Below, piece by piece: positions 48,929 to 60,279 of a stretch of 64,000 bases of DNA (its first letter is position 1; every line of letters starts with the position of its first letter). The notes beneath the pieces were generated by a model. That model was not told where the DNA came from. It made no database searches and worked only from the letters and a program-made list of their open reading frames with translations. Location: assembly GCA_036345935.2 (NCBI GenBank), contig JADWOT020000009.1:1-64000 (forward strand), written 5' to 3'. The translations under genes and the position numbers were made by a program. Origin of the DNA: Taenia hydatigena (taxonomy: Eukaryota; Platyhelminthes; Cestoda; Cyclophyllidea; Taeniidae).

Positions 48929-49120
48929 CTGGTGTTTGTCCCGTTTTCATGCGAATTTTCTGATCACTGAGTGATTTTTGAGAGACTTGAGTGTAAATGA
49001 TGAATTGAATATCGAGATTTCCCTTAGGACTTGTTTTACAGCTCCACTTGCCTCTTGGCCACTCATGGCTGATTTTCTGCAACGCGTGTGGTGGAGAAAA
49101 GACCCTTTCCTCGCTGACGC
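48929..49120 (-). CDS. Candidate FN3-like exon (192 nt, phase 1-1)
   Basis: The minus strand has an acceptor (GCTTACAG|GC) and a near-consensus donor (ACACCAG|GTAAGTCC) 192 bases apart, with an open frame between and both introns in phase 1. Symmetric 1-1 exons are usual for extracellular modules. The peptide has SPPHAL, then W at GKWSC, then TSPKGNL and QFIIYTQVSQ. This recalls the first half of a fibronectin type III domain: 'SPP..L' of strand A, the strand B tryptophan, the 'P.G.I' turn and 'Y.I.Y' of strand C. The match is by eye and the second half-domain was not found downstream. It could be a real exon of a cell-surface protein, a pseudo-exon, or chance. Confidence 0.33.
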
Positions 49121-51719
49121 CTGTAAGCGTGAATTTTACTGCCAGCGAGTTAGTAAACAAGCTACGTCAACACTTTACTTACATTGAGGTTGGACTTATG
49201 ATTTATACCATCAATTGGCATTCAATTCGCAACGACGATTTCCAAATAAAACCCATCCCCTAGCGTTCAAGTACTTCTGGGCAGTTGATTCAAGGTATTG
49301 CTGTGATGGTGAAACTTTATTGGATGCATTTTCTATTATTCTTTTCATTCTCCTCTTCTGTGGTCGAAACCACGTAATTTGAAAAGAGAAAAGGAGCCGC
49401 CGCGTTGTTGAGTTTATGGTGGATTTGATGCATCAGATGGATGTACATGTATTTAGCCAATGCAGAACAATGCACCCCTCTAACATTCCTGATGGATATT
49501 TATCGTTAATTGCAATTCCGATGAGAGTCGATTCCACTAGAAAGTAAATCATATCATACGGTGAAAAAGACCACCCGCGGTTTAGTGGCTGTATACACTT
49601 GGCTTCCTTTTGCAATAATTGTACAAGCATTTGCGCTAATCATGTAAGATACAGTAAAATTAACATAAGCAAGCTTGGTTTATCGGGCCGCAACTCTTGT
49701 CTCCTGATTGAAGTGAGGCGTCGACGCAACAGACTTTTGTATGGCCCCTTCTGGTCATTTAACTTGTGGCTAAACACCCCTAACTTCTAATGCGTTTTAA
49801 AGCCGTCAAACATTTGGATATTCGACGGCTTGTCTTCATTGTGCCCACTTCTAAGTAAAACTGGTCAAGTTAAATCTCATAGGAGTAACACTGTTAGGTC
49901 ATTATTATCGAAGCAAAGCTCGCAAGAATGAAGCAAGCCTAATGCACTTCTATATTCGCCACCTGGGTGTTGTTTAATAGGAGGAGTCACGATGCCGCTA
50001 TGTGAACACGAATAAAGTGGTGAATAATGGATTTCTTGTTTCATAGATACCCAAAGTAAATATGAATCATTCACGAAACGCAGGATACGAACCAAGTTAT
50101 TGCACACATATGAGTCAATTGATCATCGACTAAACAACGCGAAATTTCAGTGAAAAACTACCCGCAGAGAAGTATAGGCTACTGCAGAGACCGCAAATCT
50201 TAAGGCAGGTTCACAAACTTAACTACCAATTGCAATGTACTGAGCATTGAAGATAACTCAATCATGATGCTTGCATTTTACCCATGTTTTAGCGCTGGGA
50301 ATATCGCTACTGATAAAATTGTGGAGGTACGCATTGCAGCCACATGCACTGGCCTGCCGATGTTCAGTGTATTAACTATCTTGGTGCATTTAAAATGCTG
50401 CTTTAATCTCCCATCGATTACACAGCCACATTGCAGAACGAGTTGTACTTTAGCTCGTAAGTCAGCAAAAGGTAGAAGTCCACAGAGTAGCTAGCTTGAT
50501 TAGGTCCGCGTGGCTTTAACTTAGGCTTGCTACAGCCCAACTCAACAAAGCGATCTAATGATCAACGTAGCTAAGTGAGATGTAACTGCGGTGAGGCGAT
50601 TTCCTGTTCTCATCATCATCTACTTCGACTACTCATAAGAAACAAGATAAAACCATCAATAGGCAGACATATGGAACATTTTCTGGCAAAAAAGACCTAA
50701 GATGATAAATTCGTCTAAATTTGATTAAATTGTGCTTAACTGAACCACGAGCCGCCATTAGCAATTAATTTTAGAATTCAAACGTTCCATGTTGTTGACC
50801 GATTTAAGGACCTCAAGGAAACCGCCAACAAATTGCACCAAAAACTACCATTCATTCAAATTACAATCTTATGTGGACTAGCAACATCCCACAATTTATT
50901 CAATGGACATTTCCTTATTCTTCAAATAAAGACCTATAGCATTACTTCCAACTCTAGAGACGCACTTATCATGCAGATATCTACTTGATTTATCACGATC
51001 TAAGCAGCGGGATTCACCCGATAATTTGCATTTAATTATTTTCCAGTCCGCCAACAAAGGTTTTATGCTGCAAATCAACCTTCATTTTGGAAATGCAACG
51101 GCTGTGGAGTGATGCGAAATTTGCAGAATTAGAAACATTCTTCCTTACTTCGTGCGAAATGCCTATTTTAGCCCGCGCGAAGTGCTAACTGAAGTAGTCT
51201 TAGCTTAGTGATCCTTCGGACCACTAGCTGCTCTATGCTGAATATGCTTTAGACGAGAGCAAGAAACCTGTGATGTGACCACAAGTTAACGTACACATAC
51301 CCTAAAGGGTCTTTCATTTTAAATACGAAATGCTTACACGCAAATGGTGGACATCTACATACTGAACTCGACACCTTTACGAGTGTGCTGCTCAGGACAT
51401 AAATTGCCCTTTTTTGCTTGCGTGGAAGCACCAATTTTTCAAATAATGGTACGCAATTCTTTAAAATTAATTTTTCCAAAATTGTTATCCAGCAGTCACT
51501 TAAGATAAAACCCTCAAGTGGAACGAACATTTCATTTCAGAAGTACTTTTTTTAACACGAGTCCGACCGAACATAAAATAACCACTTCTCATGGCACTAT
51601 TCATCATCCAGGGCACAAAATCTTCAAAGGCAAATTTCTCAAGACACCCTAACGCCGCATGTCTTTCATCGCAGCTGTCCGTTCAGCTAGGATAATGTTA
51701 CATGTTACTTACGATGCTC
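49121..51719. other. No gene seen
   Basis: Short frames only. The minus frame at 49433-49630 is protein-like but unidentified and could neighbour the candidate FN3 exon. One ambiguous base (n) lies just beyond this stretch, at 51724. Confidence 0.35.
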
Positions 51720-52015
51720 GTACNCACCACAGCGCAAAGGACATGAAATGGCTAGATGCATACCTCTGCTATGCGCTTTCCTCTACTACCGCGGGGGGAA
51801 ACTTTCATCGTTTCGATCATGCAGAATGCCACTACGATAGCACAGATGATTTATTCCGTGTCCTCGCGTCGAGAGAATTTCCCGCTAATGCAAAAGTTCC
51901 GATTAGCTCTCTGATCACCACGTTATGTCGCTGCACGAAAACGCTACAAATGCGACTTGCTAGTACTACATTCCGCTTTATCCACTTGTCTCTCTTTGGA
52001 TGTGTCTACGGATGT
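51720..52015 (-). pseudogene. Probable histone H2A pseudogene
   Basis: Minus-strand translation gives WIKRN..LASRI..VFV, then LIGTFALAGN (LAGN at 51877-51888). These fit the H2A sequence from the first histone-fold helix to the LAGN motif. Beyond it the DNA still aligns with H2A after a frameshift: 'gacacgg..atcatc' for TRII, 'tggcattc' for LAI, 'aacgatgaa' (51806-51815) for NDE. Several stops follow. The N-terminal tail and acidic-patch residues cannot be judged. The alignment is by eye and weaker than for H4. The 141-codon plus-strand frame here (51659-52084) would then be an antisense shadow. Confidence 0.45.
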
Positions 52016-52125
52016 TCCCAACTTTTTAAACCAGTAGGATTCATTCTCAATGACAGCAGGTGGCACCGCACTGGACAAGAGTGAATGGCTCGAAGAAGGA
52101 AGAGAAAGGATGCAGCTGAGTGATT

Positions 52126-52225
52126 NNNNNNNNNNNNNNNNNNNNNNNNNNNNNNNNNNNNNNNNNNNNNNNNNNNNNNNNNNNNNNNNNNNNNNNNNNN
52201 NNNNNNNNNNNNNNNNNNNNNNNNN
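52126..52225. other. Assembly gap (100 N)
   Basis: Exactly 100 N, a gap of unknown true size. It lies about 110 bases from the probable H2A pseudogene, so neighbouring histone remnants could be hidden. Confidence 0.95.
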
Positions 52226-53308
52226 TGGGTCAACTTGAATTACTGATAGGTCGGTTAGTAATGGATGACGACTTTGAGAAAGGGGGATGGCGCGAGTTAC
52301 GAAGCTGTATGTGGTCGCATTTGTGGGCGTGGGAGGGACGTTTATCTGTGGGCACAAAGTGGAATTATTATCAAGCGCCAATTAGCCTGTGACGGGTCGG
52401 TGGGTATGAGGAAGTAAATGCAGCAGGGACTTCTCATCGCCTCATTCGAGGGGCATTCCATTGCGATTAACTTCACTCGTGGGGTAGAAGGGAGGGAAGG
52501 AATTGGGTAGGGTAAAATGGTATGGAGAATGTGAGAAAAGCACAACCGAGCACAGGTAGTAGCCAAGTAGGTAAGGGAAAATAAGTTGCATTCATTTTGC
52601 ATTGGCGTTAGAGAATATGACCTTTTATTTGTATCCCAGATTTCCCACATCTACTTGACGCAGTGCTGCATCCAGACGTACACAAGCCTCCTCAGTCGGC
52701 ACCATTATTCCCCTGTTCATTTATTTGCGTTTTCAAAAGTGTTTTTCCAATAGTATTGAGTCATAAGTTGTGCTTAGCATTAACATAATGTACGCAGCGC
52801 ATTTGGCTTGTGGGTCTATTTCTTGCACAACTAGTAAACGTGTGGTGGCTGACCTCGTGAGTTCATCAGGAGGAGAGCCAAGAAAGAAGCTTGGGATAAG
52901 CGGGAAATCATGGTTAATCTCCGATATTGGAAATGAGACTACTCTGGGCCCTCATCTTTGCATCGTGACGAATGAGCCGTTTTTTCGGGTCCTGTCAGTA
53001 ACCTTATGTCCTACTGCACACGCAGCATATGTTTTCCCCGAGTGTTGTCTCCTTCGATTTTTAAGGTGGCATCAGGACGTATCAGATCTTGCATAAGCAT
53101 GCCAATGATGTTCATTTGAATAAAACATCGTGCTTTTATTGCTATTTTACACCGTTTTGCTCTTGTGCTCCATTTAAGAACGACAATGTGATTATATGCA
53201 TTAGACGGTGTCATAGTGCTCGTGGAGGCACTCTAATTAAGAGCACTGAAAATACAATGCACTTAAAATACTCTTCTTTCATTTAGGTAGTATGCATAAA
53301 AAGCGAGG
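52226..53308. other. No gene recognised
   Basis: The minus frame at 52342-52650 (102 codons) and plus frame at 52770-53096 (108 codons) have no domain. No histone H2B could be aligned on the far side of the gap. Confidence 0.35.
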
Positions 53309-53340
53309 TGATCAAACACGGGTTTTAAGTGTTTTGATCA
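53309..53340. repeat. Inverted repeat (hairpin)
   Basis: 'tgatcaaacac' and 'gtgttttgatca' pair as an 11-bp stem with one bulged T and a 9-base loop. No terminator role is implied, as this is a eukaryotic context. Confidence 0.6.
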
Positions 53341-56300
53341 TTTTATGTTCTCAGTTCCAAACTTAGTGAGGAAGAAAAACCCTGATTAGTCTAACGGCAC
53401 CACAATAAGTTTACTTATATCCTTTAAAGAATGTGTAGGGCGGAATTGTCTGAGACACCCGGCAGTATGTGCTGGCAGATGTTCATTATGTGCATCCTGA
53501 TTGAGACGTGGACTCACAACAAACAAAGGGCAGCTATTAGGTGCGCTCTGTGGACTAGTAGCTAGATACGGAGGTTCCTAGCAGAAATGCCGCTCTGATG
53601 TGTCAAATCCGAGACTGGCCGTTCTTTGAAGGATTTCGACAAGTAAAATTGTACCTGTTAATGACCGCCTTGTTCACTGACAACTTGTGGTTCTTTTGCC
53701 CATGAAAGCTGGATATTGCGATGTAGATTTGACAATATATCGATGTCAGCAGGTCTGTAAACGATCTTTGGTTTTAACCTGTCAAATCCTTTTTTTGACT
53801 TTTCGAAGCTATTCTATGCATCTGGAATTGATAAAATCCTTGTCTCAAGTTAGCGATTTGGGGTCCAATGCTGCTTTTATGGTCCTCTATTTCCTTACAA
53901 TTTTTATTGCTTACTTCCATCAGTCGTTTTCTTAAAGGTCGTGACCAGTGTTAAGAAATAGCCTCCTTAAGTCAATGGCATACACGATTCTGAAACAGTT
54001 TAGACAAGGAAGCAATGAAGGCCTGCAGACCGCATTCCGAAGAGTATAATCCACAGTTATTTATCACAGTTTAATGCCAAGCAAACGTTTGTCCAAGCGT
54101 CCACCCCTTGGATTTCTCAGTTTTACTTGGAAGGGGATAAGTGTCCCAGTTCAGTGTGTGCTGCTTAAACTTGAACTTGAATACTTACGACTGCTTCCTA
54201 CTTACTACTTACCACTACTACTCACCTACTGCCCAAGAATTTTCGGGTTCTGTGCAAGGTTAAGGCAGATTTTTCGCAGACCAAGTGTCAATGACAAAAG
54301 TCAAGAGTGGTTGCTGAATAGCAGTGGGGACGATGGACAAGGCTATGAGCTAGAAAGTGCTAAGGGTGAAGTTGGTAATAGAAGATGTCAAACTGGCATT
54401 ACAAGGCTTGATTTTATTCAAGTGTCTTATAACTGGGTGGTTTAGCTTCATATCACTGTAGTGGACAGAAAGACTTGTAATAGAGACTGGTAAATGCCTG
54501 CGGGTATCAATCGAAAGCTTCATTAGTTGGCCATAAGCTGTCACATGGACACAAGTACTGCCGTACTACCCACAACATTGATCAGTGGTGTCTAACTTGA
54601 CCTGACGACCACCTACATCTGCGAATGCCACTGCGGCGGCGGTTGTCGACTTCGAAACTGAAAAATTAAGGGTTTCCTTAAATTTCAAATGTTTCTATTC
54701 GATAAATATTAAATGTATTTTAAGCACCCAATCTAATGGACTCAATAAAACAATGTGCTTCTTTAGGTTGGCAGAGTGGTACTCTTTCAGATTCCTTGCG
54801 AACTCACTGTACTCCGCAGAACTGCTGCCAACATAGCCGACCAGCCCAGAACTAATCGTACTGCTGGGGCTTAAAATAAAAAAAAAATTGCCCCAACAGG
54901 AATTGAATGAAATTGGTGTCCCTCGTCACCACTCTTGGAAAATTCAAGTCCGTATTTATTGAGAATTAAAGGAACCGCATCAGATGATACAAAATGACAT
55001 CCTGGTTATGCGCCCACATACGCATCTTTACATTCGAGCGAGCCTCATAACGCCATTCGCAAAAATCTGATTAGTAGGGCATGCCTTTAAGTCGATATGG
55101 CTGCTCACATTGGTCGCTCAATTTAAGATGATGAAAATCTGACCGTAACTGCTCCTACTACGAAGAACCATTACAAGGGTTCACACGATATATATCGAAT
55201 TAGTGTTAGTCCCGTAAACAAAGGTGTCTTCCCTGACCAGGAGACCAGCGTGAAAACTAATAGTGCAAAGTTGAGTGTTATTTAACATAACTTACGACCC
55301 TTAAATGAGATTCGCCTTGTACCCTAGCTTTGCTAATGAATTTTGAGTACATTGTGGCATTGGCTGCAACAAGGTTGAACTTAAAACTTGAGTTGATGAC
55401 TATCCGCCTATATTTCGCATAAACTATGTTCAGCATCTATAAGGTATCAGTAAATTATGATAAAGTATAGGGGTTAGTTCAATGAATTGCCACCAAGCTT
55501 TGTTACCAGTGTTTTACAGCATCCAGGCGAAGACCAATGTCGATCTTAAGTGTCCAGTTCAGATACTCTCTTACCACGAGAATGAAATGCATCGATGCTT
55601 TCAGGCATTAATTCTATTTTAAAGACTTTTGATTTGAACTTTAAACTGCGACACTAATCTACTACTCACATTCCTTAAGAAAATATTGAGAATAACACGT
55701 CTACTCCTCATCATGGTGCCCATTTTAGGTGAGATGCACCTAAAATTTGATCCCCATTCATTCTTCTACTCGTTAAATGCTCGCTTATAGCAGTCCGATT
55801 GAGATGGACAATTCAGGATAAGGTTTAATGTGGAAAGCTGTGTTTGAGATATGCTTATTTATTAAATCTACACATGTTTTGTATATATATTGCGTAAATG
55901 GGCATGCAGGGATCTTGCGTTTCCGCTCTTAGCGTGATTTGCCGAATGCCATGAATGGTGGTTTTGGGTATCAAGGTCTTCAGTCGAATCTAGGTCACGA
56001 AATTGCTAATTTCCTTTGCATTGTTGTCCTTAAATGCAATAGGTTGAGAACATTCCATTCAACTTAGCAATAAGAAGTTAGGTACAAGGTTTCTAGGGGG
56101 CATTATTGCTCATGTTGCTTTCTAATTGCTCGTAACAACCCACTAAGCAAATTTGTAGGGTAATTTGATGAATTTTAAGCTAAGAGAAGGATCCTGCTGA
56201 TTGATTGTGGAACAAGCTACAAACAAGCATAGGGTTTCGGAAATTTGAGTCCCCAGATGACGTCTCCACTTAGTTTAGGGCACCAATCCTGACGACCTAG

Positions 56301-57782
56301 ACTGACTATTGATCCGGACGGCTGCAGCATGGATACGCATTCGTGTTAGCAACGCCCTCACCCGCGATAGCCAATTAACTCTGTTAAAAATAAACTAAGG
56401 CTAGCAACGATGGCATCCTGAAGTCATGCGATGCAAATAGCCTTAGTAACTCAGTCACAGAGCTAGACCGTTTGTGGCTGAAACATATCAACAGATTCGG
56501 CGTAGCTGATCTCGCAACCACAGGCATGTCATGCTTACTTCTGGTTCGAGTAATCTATTTGTGACCTCACTAAAGTAGACAATTCTGAAATGGTAACACG
56601 TATATAAGAAAATAAAGGAATAAGCGCAAATATCAGCACTACAAGTGGCCAAAGAAATCCCATGAACAGTGCATGGTTTTACTTCTATTTCGCAGTTCCA
56701 AAGGATTCTATAATGTCTCGTGTAAGAGCCAATCAAGGAAAAACTAAGGGCATTCTGCGCATCGTTAAGAACACAACAACTGCTTGACCAAACACATTTT
56801 CAGATCCATGGGTCTTAGAAAGTCGTGATTGTTAAAAGCGCCCAGTTCTTTACCCATGAAATATTTGGCTCGTTGTTGAAAATAAAAAAATGTAAAAGAA
56901 TGAATCGAATTTCCTGGGATCGATAATGCCAAGCTTATATGGGAATATTTGCAGCACTTAAACTGCAACATTTGGTATGTATTCCGTTAGCTATTCTGAA
57001 GAATATCTGAATCTGACGCTGGTGGAATCTGTCGATGCATCTTGCGTGGAATACGCCCGATCTGCATAAGCACAAAACGCTGCATAACTAATGAATAGCA
57101 CACTTATTCAAATGCACAAAGTTTGCATAGCTATTGGAAAATAAGTAACCAAATCTTGCTAAATGTACGCCTAAAATGATTGTGTAATGAAATGACATAC
57201 AAATCCTATTTTCGAATTTCAAAAACAAATTAAACGTTAATTATGAAAACCTTAAAGCAGCGAGTTACGGATTAATGCTTGAATCAATTCATGGACCATG
57301 CAAATGGTGAATCTGTCCATCATTTTCCAGAAGAACGAAAGATCAACCGAGCAAAAACTCTGCAAGGAAAGATCCGACTTCAAAATATACAGGCGCTTTT
57401 AGCTTAACTGACATCAGTAGTGATGGCAGTTGTCGGAAGTCACTAACGCATAAAGATAACAACTTCTCATGATCGTTTATTACATTCTACACCCTTGATT
57501 AGCGTGCAGTCAGACAGGCGTTAAGGCTGCGTGACTTTCCAAGGCCATATGAAGGAACCAATGTACTGACACAAAGGTGAGGTCAATCAAATCCCTCCCC
57601 AGAGGTCGTGGAGTATTTAAGCTCCGACATCAGCACAAGGCAATATATAAACTGCAGCGTCTGGCTGTAATGGTGGGTTCCAATAATTTTGCTTATATCT
57701 GAGCCTTTATCTGATTTATTATGTTCGATTTCTCTTGCCTATTTTATGTCATTTGCGATTGCAAACTCTCATCGTAATTCAG
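53341..57782. other. No gene seen; short CTACTTAC-type tract
   Basis: At 54190-54235 the plus strand carries degenerate iterations of 'cttactactac'. The 123-codon frame at 54074-54445 spans it and is not convincing. From 54700 to 57780 only short frames occur. Confidence 0.4.
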
Positions 57783-57941
57783 GCGCAAGACAGCTTACAA
57801 CAAAAGATTACCGCTATTCTCTTTGGATCGGCACCAAAAAAATGCCATCCTCTTAGAGCTCAAAATTCGTTGACGCTCGTCAAAAGAATCAGAAGCGTTG
57901 GAGACGGTTGCCCAATACCGAATAAAAGACGACGCACGTAA
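57783..57941 (+). CDS. Candidate terminal exon, basic C-terminus
   Basis: A pyrimidine-rich stretch ending ATTCAG (57777-57782) is followed by a phase-0 frame of 52 codons ending at TAA (57939). The peptide begins AQDSLQQKITAILFG and ends PIPNKRRRT, a nuclear-localisation-like cluster at the very end. Composition and the acceptor are plausible for the last coding exon of a gene on the plus strand, but no upstream exon and no family could be recognised, and AATATA near 57960 is only a weak poly-A signal. It may be chance. Confidence 0.22.
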   Translation, partial: AQDSLQQKITAILFGSAPKKCHPLRAQNSLTLVKRIRSVGDGCPIPNKRRRT

Positions 57942-58034
57942 CTGTATAAATGTTATATTCAATATAAATGGTGAGTTATTCTGCAAATGTTTTTAAATTT
58001 TGGTGCCGAGTAATTTGGTTAGCGATTTTCTCAG

Positions 58035-58229
58035 GAAAGCTACTTGATTAGCGGGTATAAATCTTTCGAAGGATCAAAAGACCGCTCCTTTCAATTGTCA
58101 ATTCATAAGATTGGGGCCGTGCTTTGTAATTCTTGCCTTTGGGACAGCCACGACAGTTGCCAATGTGCGAATCTTTGTGCGAATGCGCTTCTAGCTATTG
58201 ATGGCATACAACCTCTCCTTTCTCAATAA
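58035..58229 (+). CDS. Candidate exon, unidentified
   Basis: A good acceptor (GATTTTCTCAG|G, exon start 58035) is followed by 64 open codons to a TAA at 58227. The peptide has a cysteine-rich stretch (CNSCLWDSHDSCQCANLC). It could be an alternative last exon to the one ending at 57941. No domain was recognised, and confidence rests only on the splice site and frame. Confidence 0.17.
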   Translation, partial: ESYLISGYKSFEGSKDRSFQLSIHKIGAVLCNSCLWDSHDSCQCANLCANALLAIDGIQPLLSQ

Positions 58230-59080
58230 GGCCAATCCATCGTTCGCATCGCCACGCTGGTTGCCTTGTGAGAAAATTTAAAAGAATGTAGAATTTGTCA
58301 ATTGTTTGCTGCCGCAGTTTGTAGAAAGCTGATGAAGTCTCCAAAGCTCGAATATATTTTGCGCCAAAGCCATGCTAACATCGTGCTCTATCGTGCGCGC
58401 CCTCTGGGATGTTCCTGACACAATCAGGAGTATAGGCATGTTCTTATGCAGCAACGCCGTGTGTGAGGAATGAAAACATGTTCATTGTAGTGTTTTCGAG
58501 AAATTGAAGTCGTAATGTTTTCCTTCGTGTTAGTTGTCCCCACCGCGATATCTCGCTTTCACAAAATGTGACAAAGTGCGGGAACGCTTAGTTTCATAAT
58601 CCCAACTTTACGCAAGGCTAGAAAAGTATCGCTGATCAAAGTCGGTTTGTTTTCCCTGATATTGGATAGCCTCGGAAGCTTTTAAGGCAAATTCAAGAGA
58701 GAGACAGGTGATTTTGCGTGGTGCGCATTAATGCGCTGATACCCTTAAAATGTATGCGATACAAATGACGTGACAACAGTGAGTAATAAAAGCAGAGAAA
58801 TAAGAAATATGAGGAAGCATCTAGAACAAACAATCGTTGAGACATGCTGGTACTAATATCTTGCATGGAGGGAATGTCAAGGCTCAAATTATTCGTGTCC
58901 TGGGGAGGGGTTAGATGAGCCCTACATTGGTGCTAGCATTTCATCTAATCGAACAGTCACGGCGTCTGCTTTAGTCTCCTCTGTTCGATTCCACGGCATG
59001 CAATACGGAAATATAGGGATTCGTGATTGTCCATTAACAGCATAAAGTGATAACGACGATCCAACCCTTTCTGCACGACC
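58230..59080. other. No gene seen
   Basis: No domain or RNA gene was found. 'tgttcgattcca' at about 58980 resembles a tRNA B box, but no tRNA fold surrounds it. Confidence 0.4.
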
Positions 59081-59383
59081 CTATAGTGGCACACGATACT
59101 GGCGATGCGTTGAAAAGTCAGTCACATTCTCAATTCGCGTAGAACTAGTTCGTACTACTAATGCATGGCGTGTCAGTGTTGATGACAGGAGAATATCATA
59201 CCCACAGGCAAGTTGCAGATACTTCTTAAAGACCAAGCTCTTCGCTTCAGTGAGAGACGCGACTGTTGCGATTCCTTCCACTGCATAGTCGCTTTTGACC
59301 ATTGCAGATGTCAGACCTCCAAGGATGGAGAAATTAGGCTTTGTCGCACTGCCGCAATGTGGGGCTGGCAGTCTCTTCGGTGA
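59081..59383 (-). CDS. Unidentified open frame, possibly exonic
   Basis: The minus strand is open for 101 codons, with protein-like composition (for example KPNFSILGGLTSAMVKSDYA and GIATVASLTEAKSLVFKKYL). A donor-like GTGG|GTATGA lies inside it near 59200. No family recognised, no clear acceptor, no partner exon. It could equally be a chance frame. Confidence 0.15.
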   Translation of the reverse strand, partial: SPKRLPAPHCGSATKPNFSILGGLTSAMVKSDYAVEGIATVASLTEAKSLVFKKYLQLACGYDILLSSTLTRHALVVRTSSTRIENVTDFSTHRQYRVPL

Positions 59384-60056
59384 TCATTTGCAAGCTTGCT
59401 AACGTCGAAAGTTGCAAAAGTTATTTTGCTAAGGAGAATTAAGATCGCAAAAGTGGCAAGGCCCTTACGCTTGCAAATCTGATGAGTCAAATTAGGTCCA
59501 TTCGAGTATGCGGAAACTTGGAATTTTCAATATCTCTTTTACATTTGTCGATATCTCAAGCAGGTAGGGTCAAACAGCTTGAGAAGTTGCCATCACAGCC
59601 AAGTCTGTAGCACACTTCGATGGTGGTCCTCTTAAGCCAAATTTATTAACAATAGAAACTAAATTGTCTAAAAGGTAACGCCCATTAAATCAAAGTACGT
59701 GACAAAGTCATTAAAAAAGGTGAGCCATAAATATTATCCATGCTATTAATAACGCCATTCTTTTATATCGACTGCCTCTCACACGACGAACTATGTAGTC
59801 AACAAATAGTATGACAACAACAGCGCACAAAACTTTGCATAAGTGCATAAAATTTAATCATGCATTTGTACAAAGGAGACAGATAGGAAGTAAATATGAG
59901 CCTTGTAAAATTCATAGCACATGTACTAATTAGTTGCATGCTGTATGATCTAAAGCTTAATCTATGCATTATGATTAACATTTTTGTTGAGCTGCTCTTG
60001 GTAGAACCAAAATGCGCAGAATGTGCTATGAACGCAAATGTATTGTGCTTAGTAAT
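59384..60056. other. No gene seen
   Basis: The minus frame at 59799-60137 (112 codons) overlaps repeat R4 and shows no domain. Confidence 0.4.
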
Positions 60057-60279
60057 GCCAATGGAAATGGTGGTGGCGTTGGCAAGCGCATGGACAGCTG
60101 CATTTTGCATTGTGTTTTTGGGTTGATGCGGAACCAATGTAAAGGAAGTGAAGGTAGAGTGAGGCGGTGGAAATAAGAGAAAAGGGGAAATAACAAAAAA
60201 ATGTACGGTATGGATGCTGGCTTAGTCATGTGGGAAAGGCAGAAAGGGTGGATGGGTGGGGGGAGAGAGGTAGGGAGTA
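60057..60279. repeat. Dispersed repeat R4, copy 2
   Basis: It matches 16430-16789 through 'aatggtggtggcgttggc', the identical 16-mer 'tgcattttgcattgtg' (60101), 'ggaagtgaaggtagagtgag' and 'agtcatgtgggaaaggcag' followed by 'aaagggtggatgggtgg'. It is shorter than copy 1 in the middle and keeps the purine-rich plus strand. The LINE remnant adjoining copy 1 is absent here, so R4 is an independent repeat. Confidence 0.55.

Noticed and set aside
51659..52084. 141-codon plus-strand frame
   Set aside because: No domain recognised. Most of it is antisense to the probable H2A pseudogene, and it contains an ambiguous base.
58960..58995. B-box-like 'tgttcgattcca' as a tRNA
   Set aside because: The preceding 60 bases do not fold as acceptor, D and anticodon arms.
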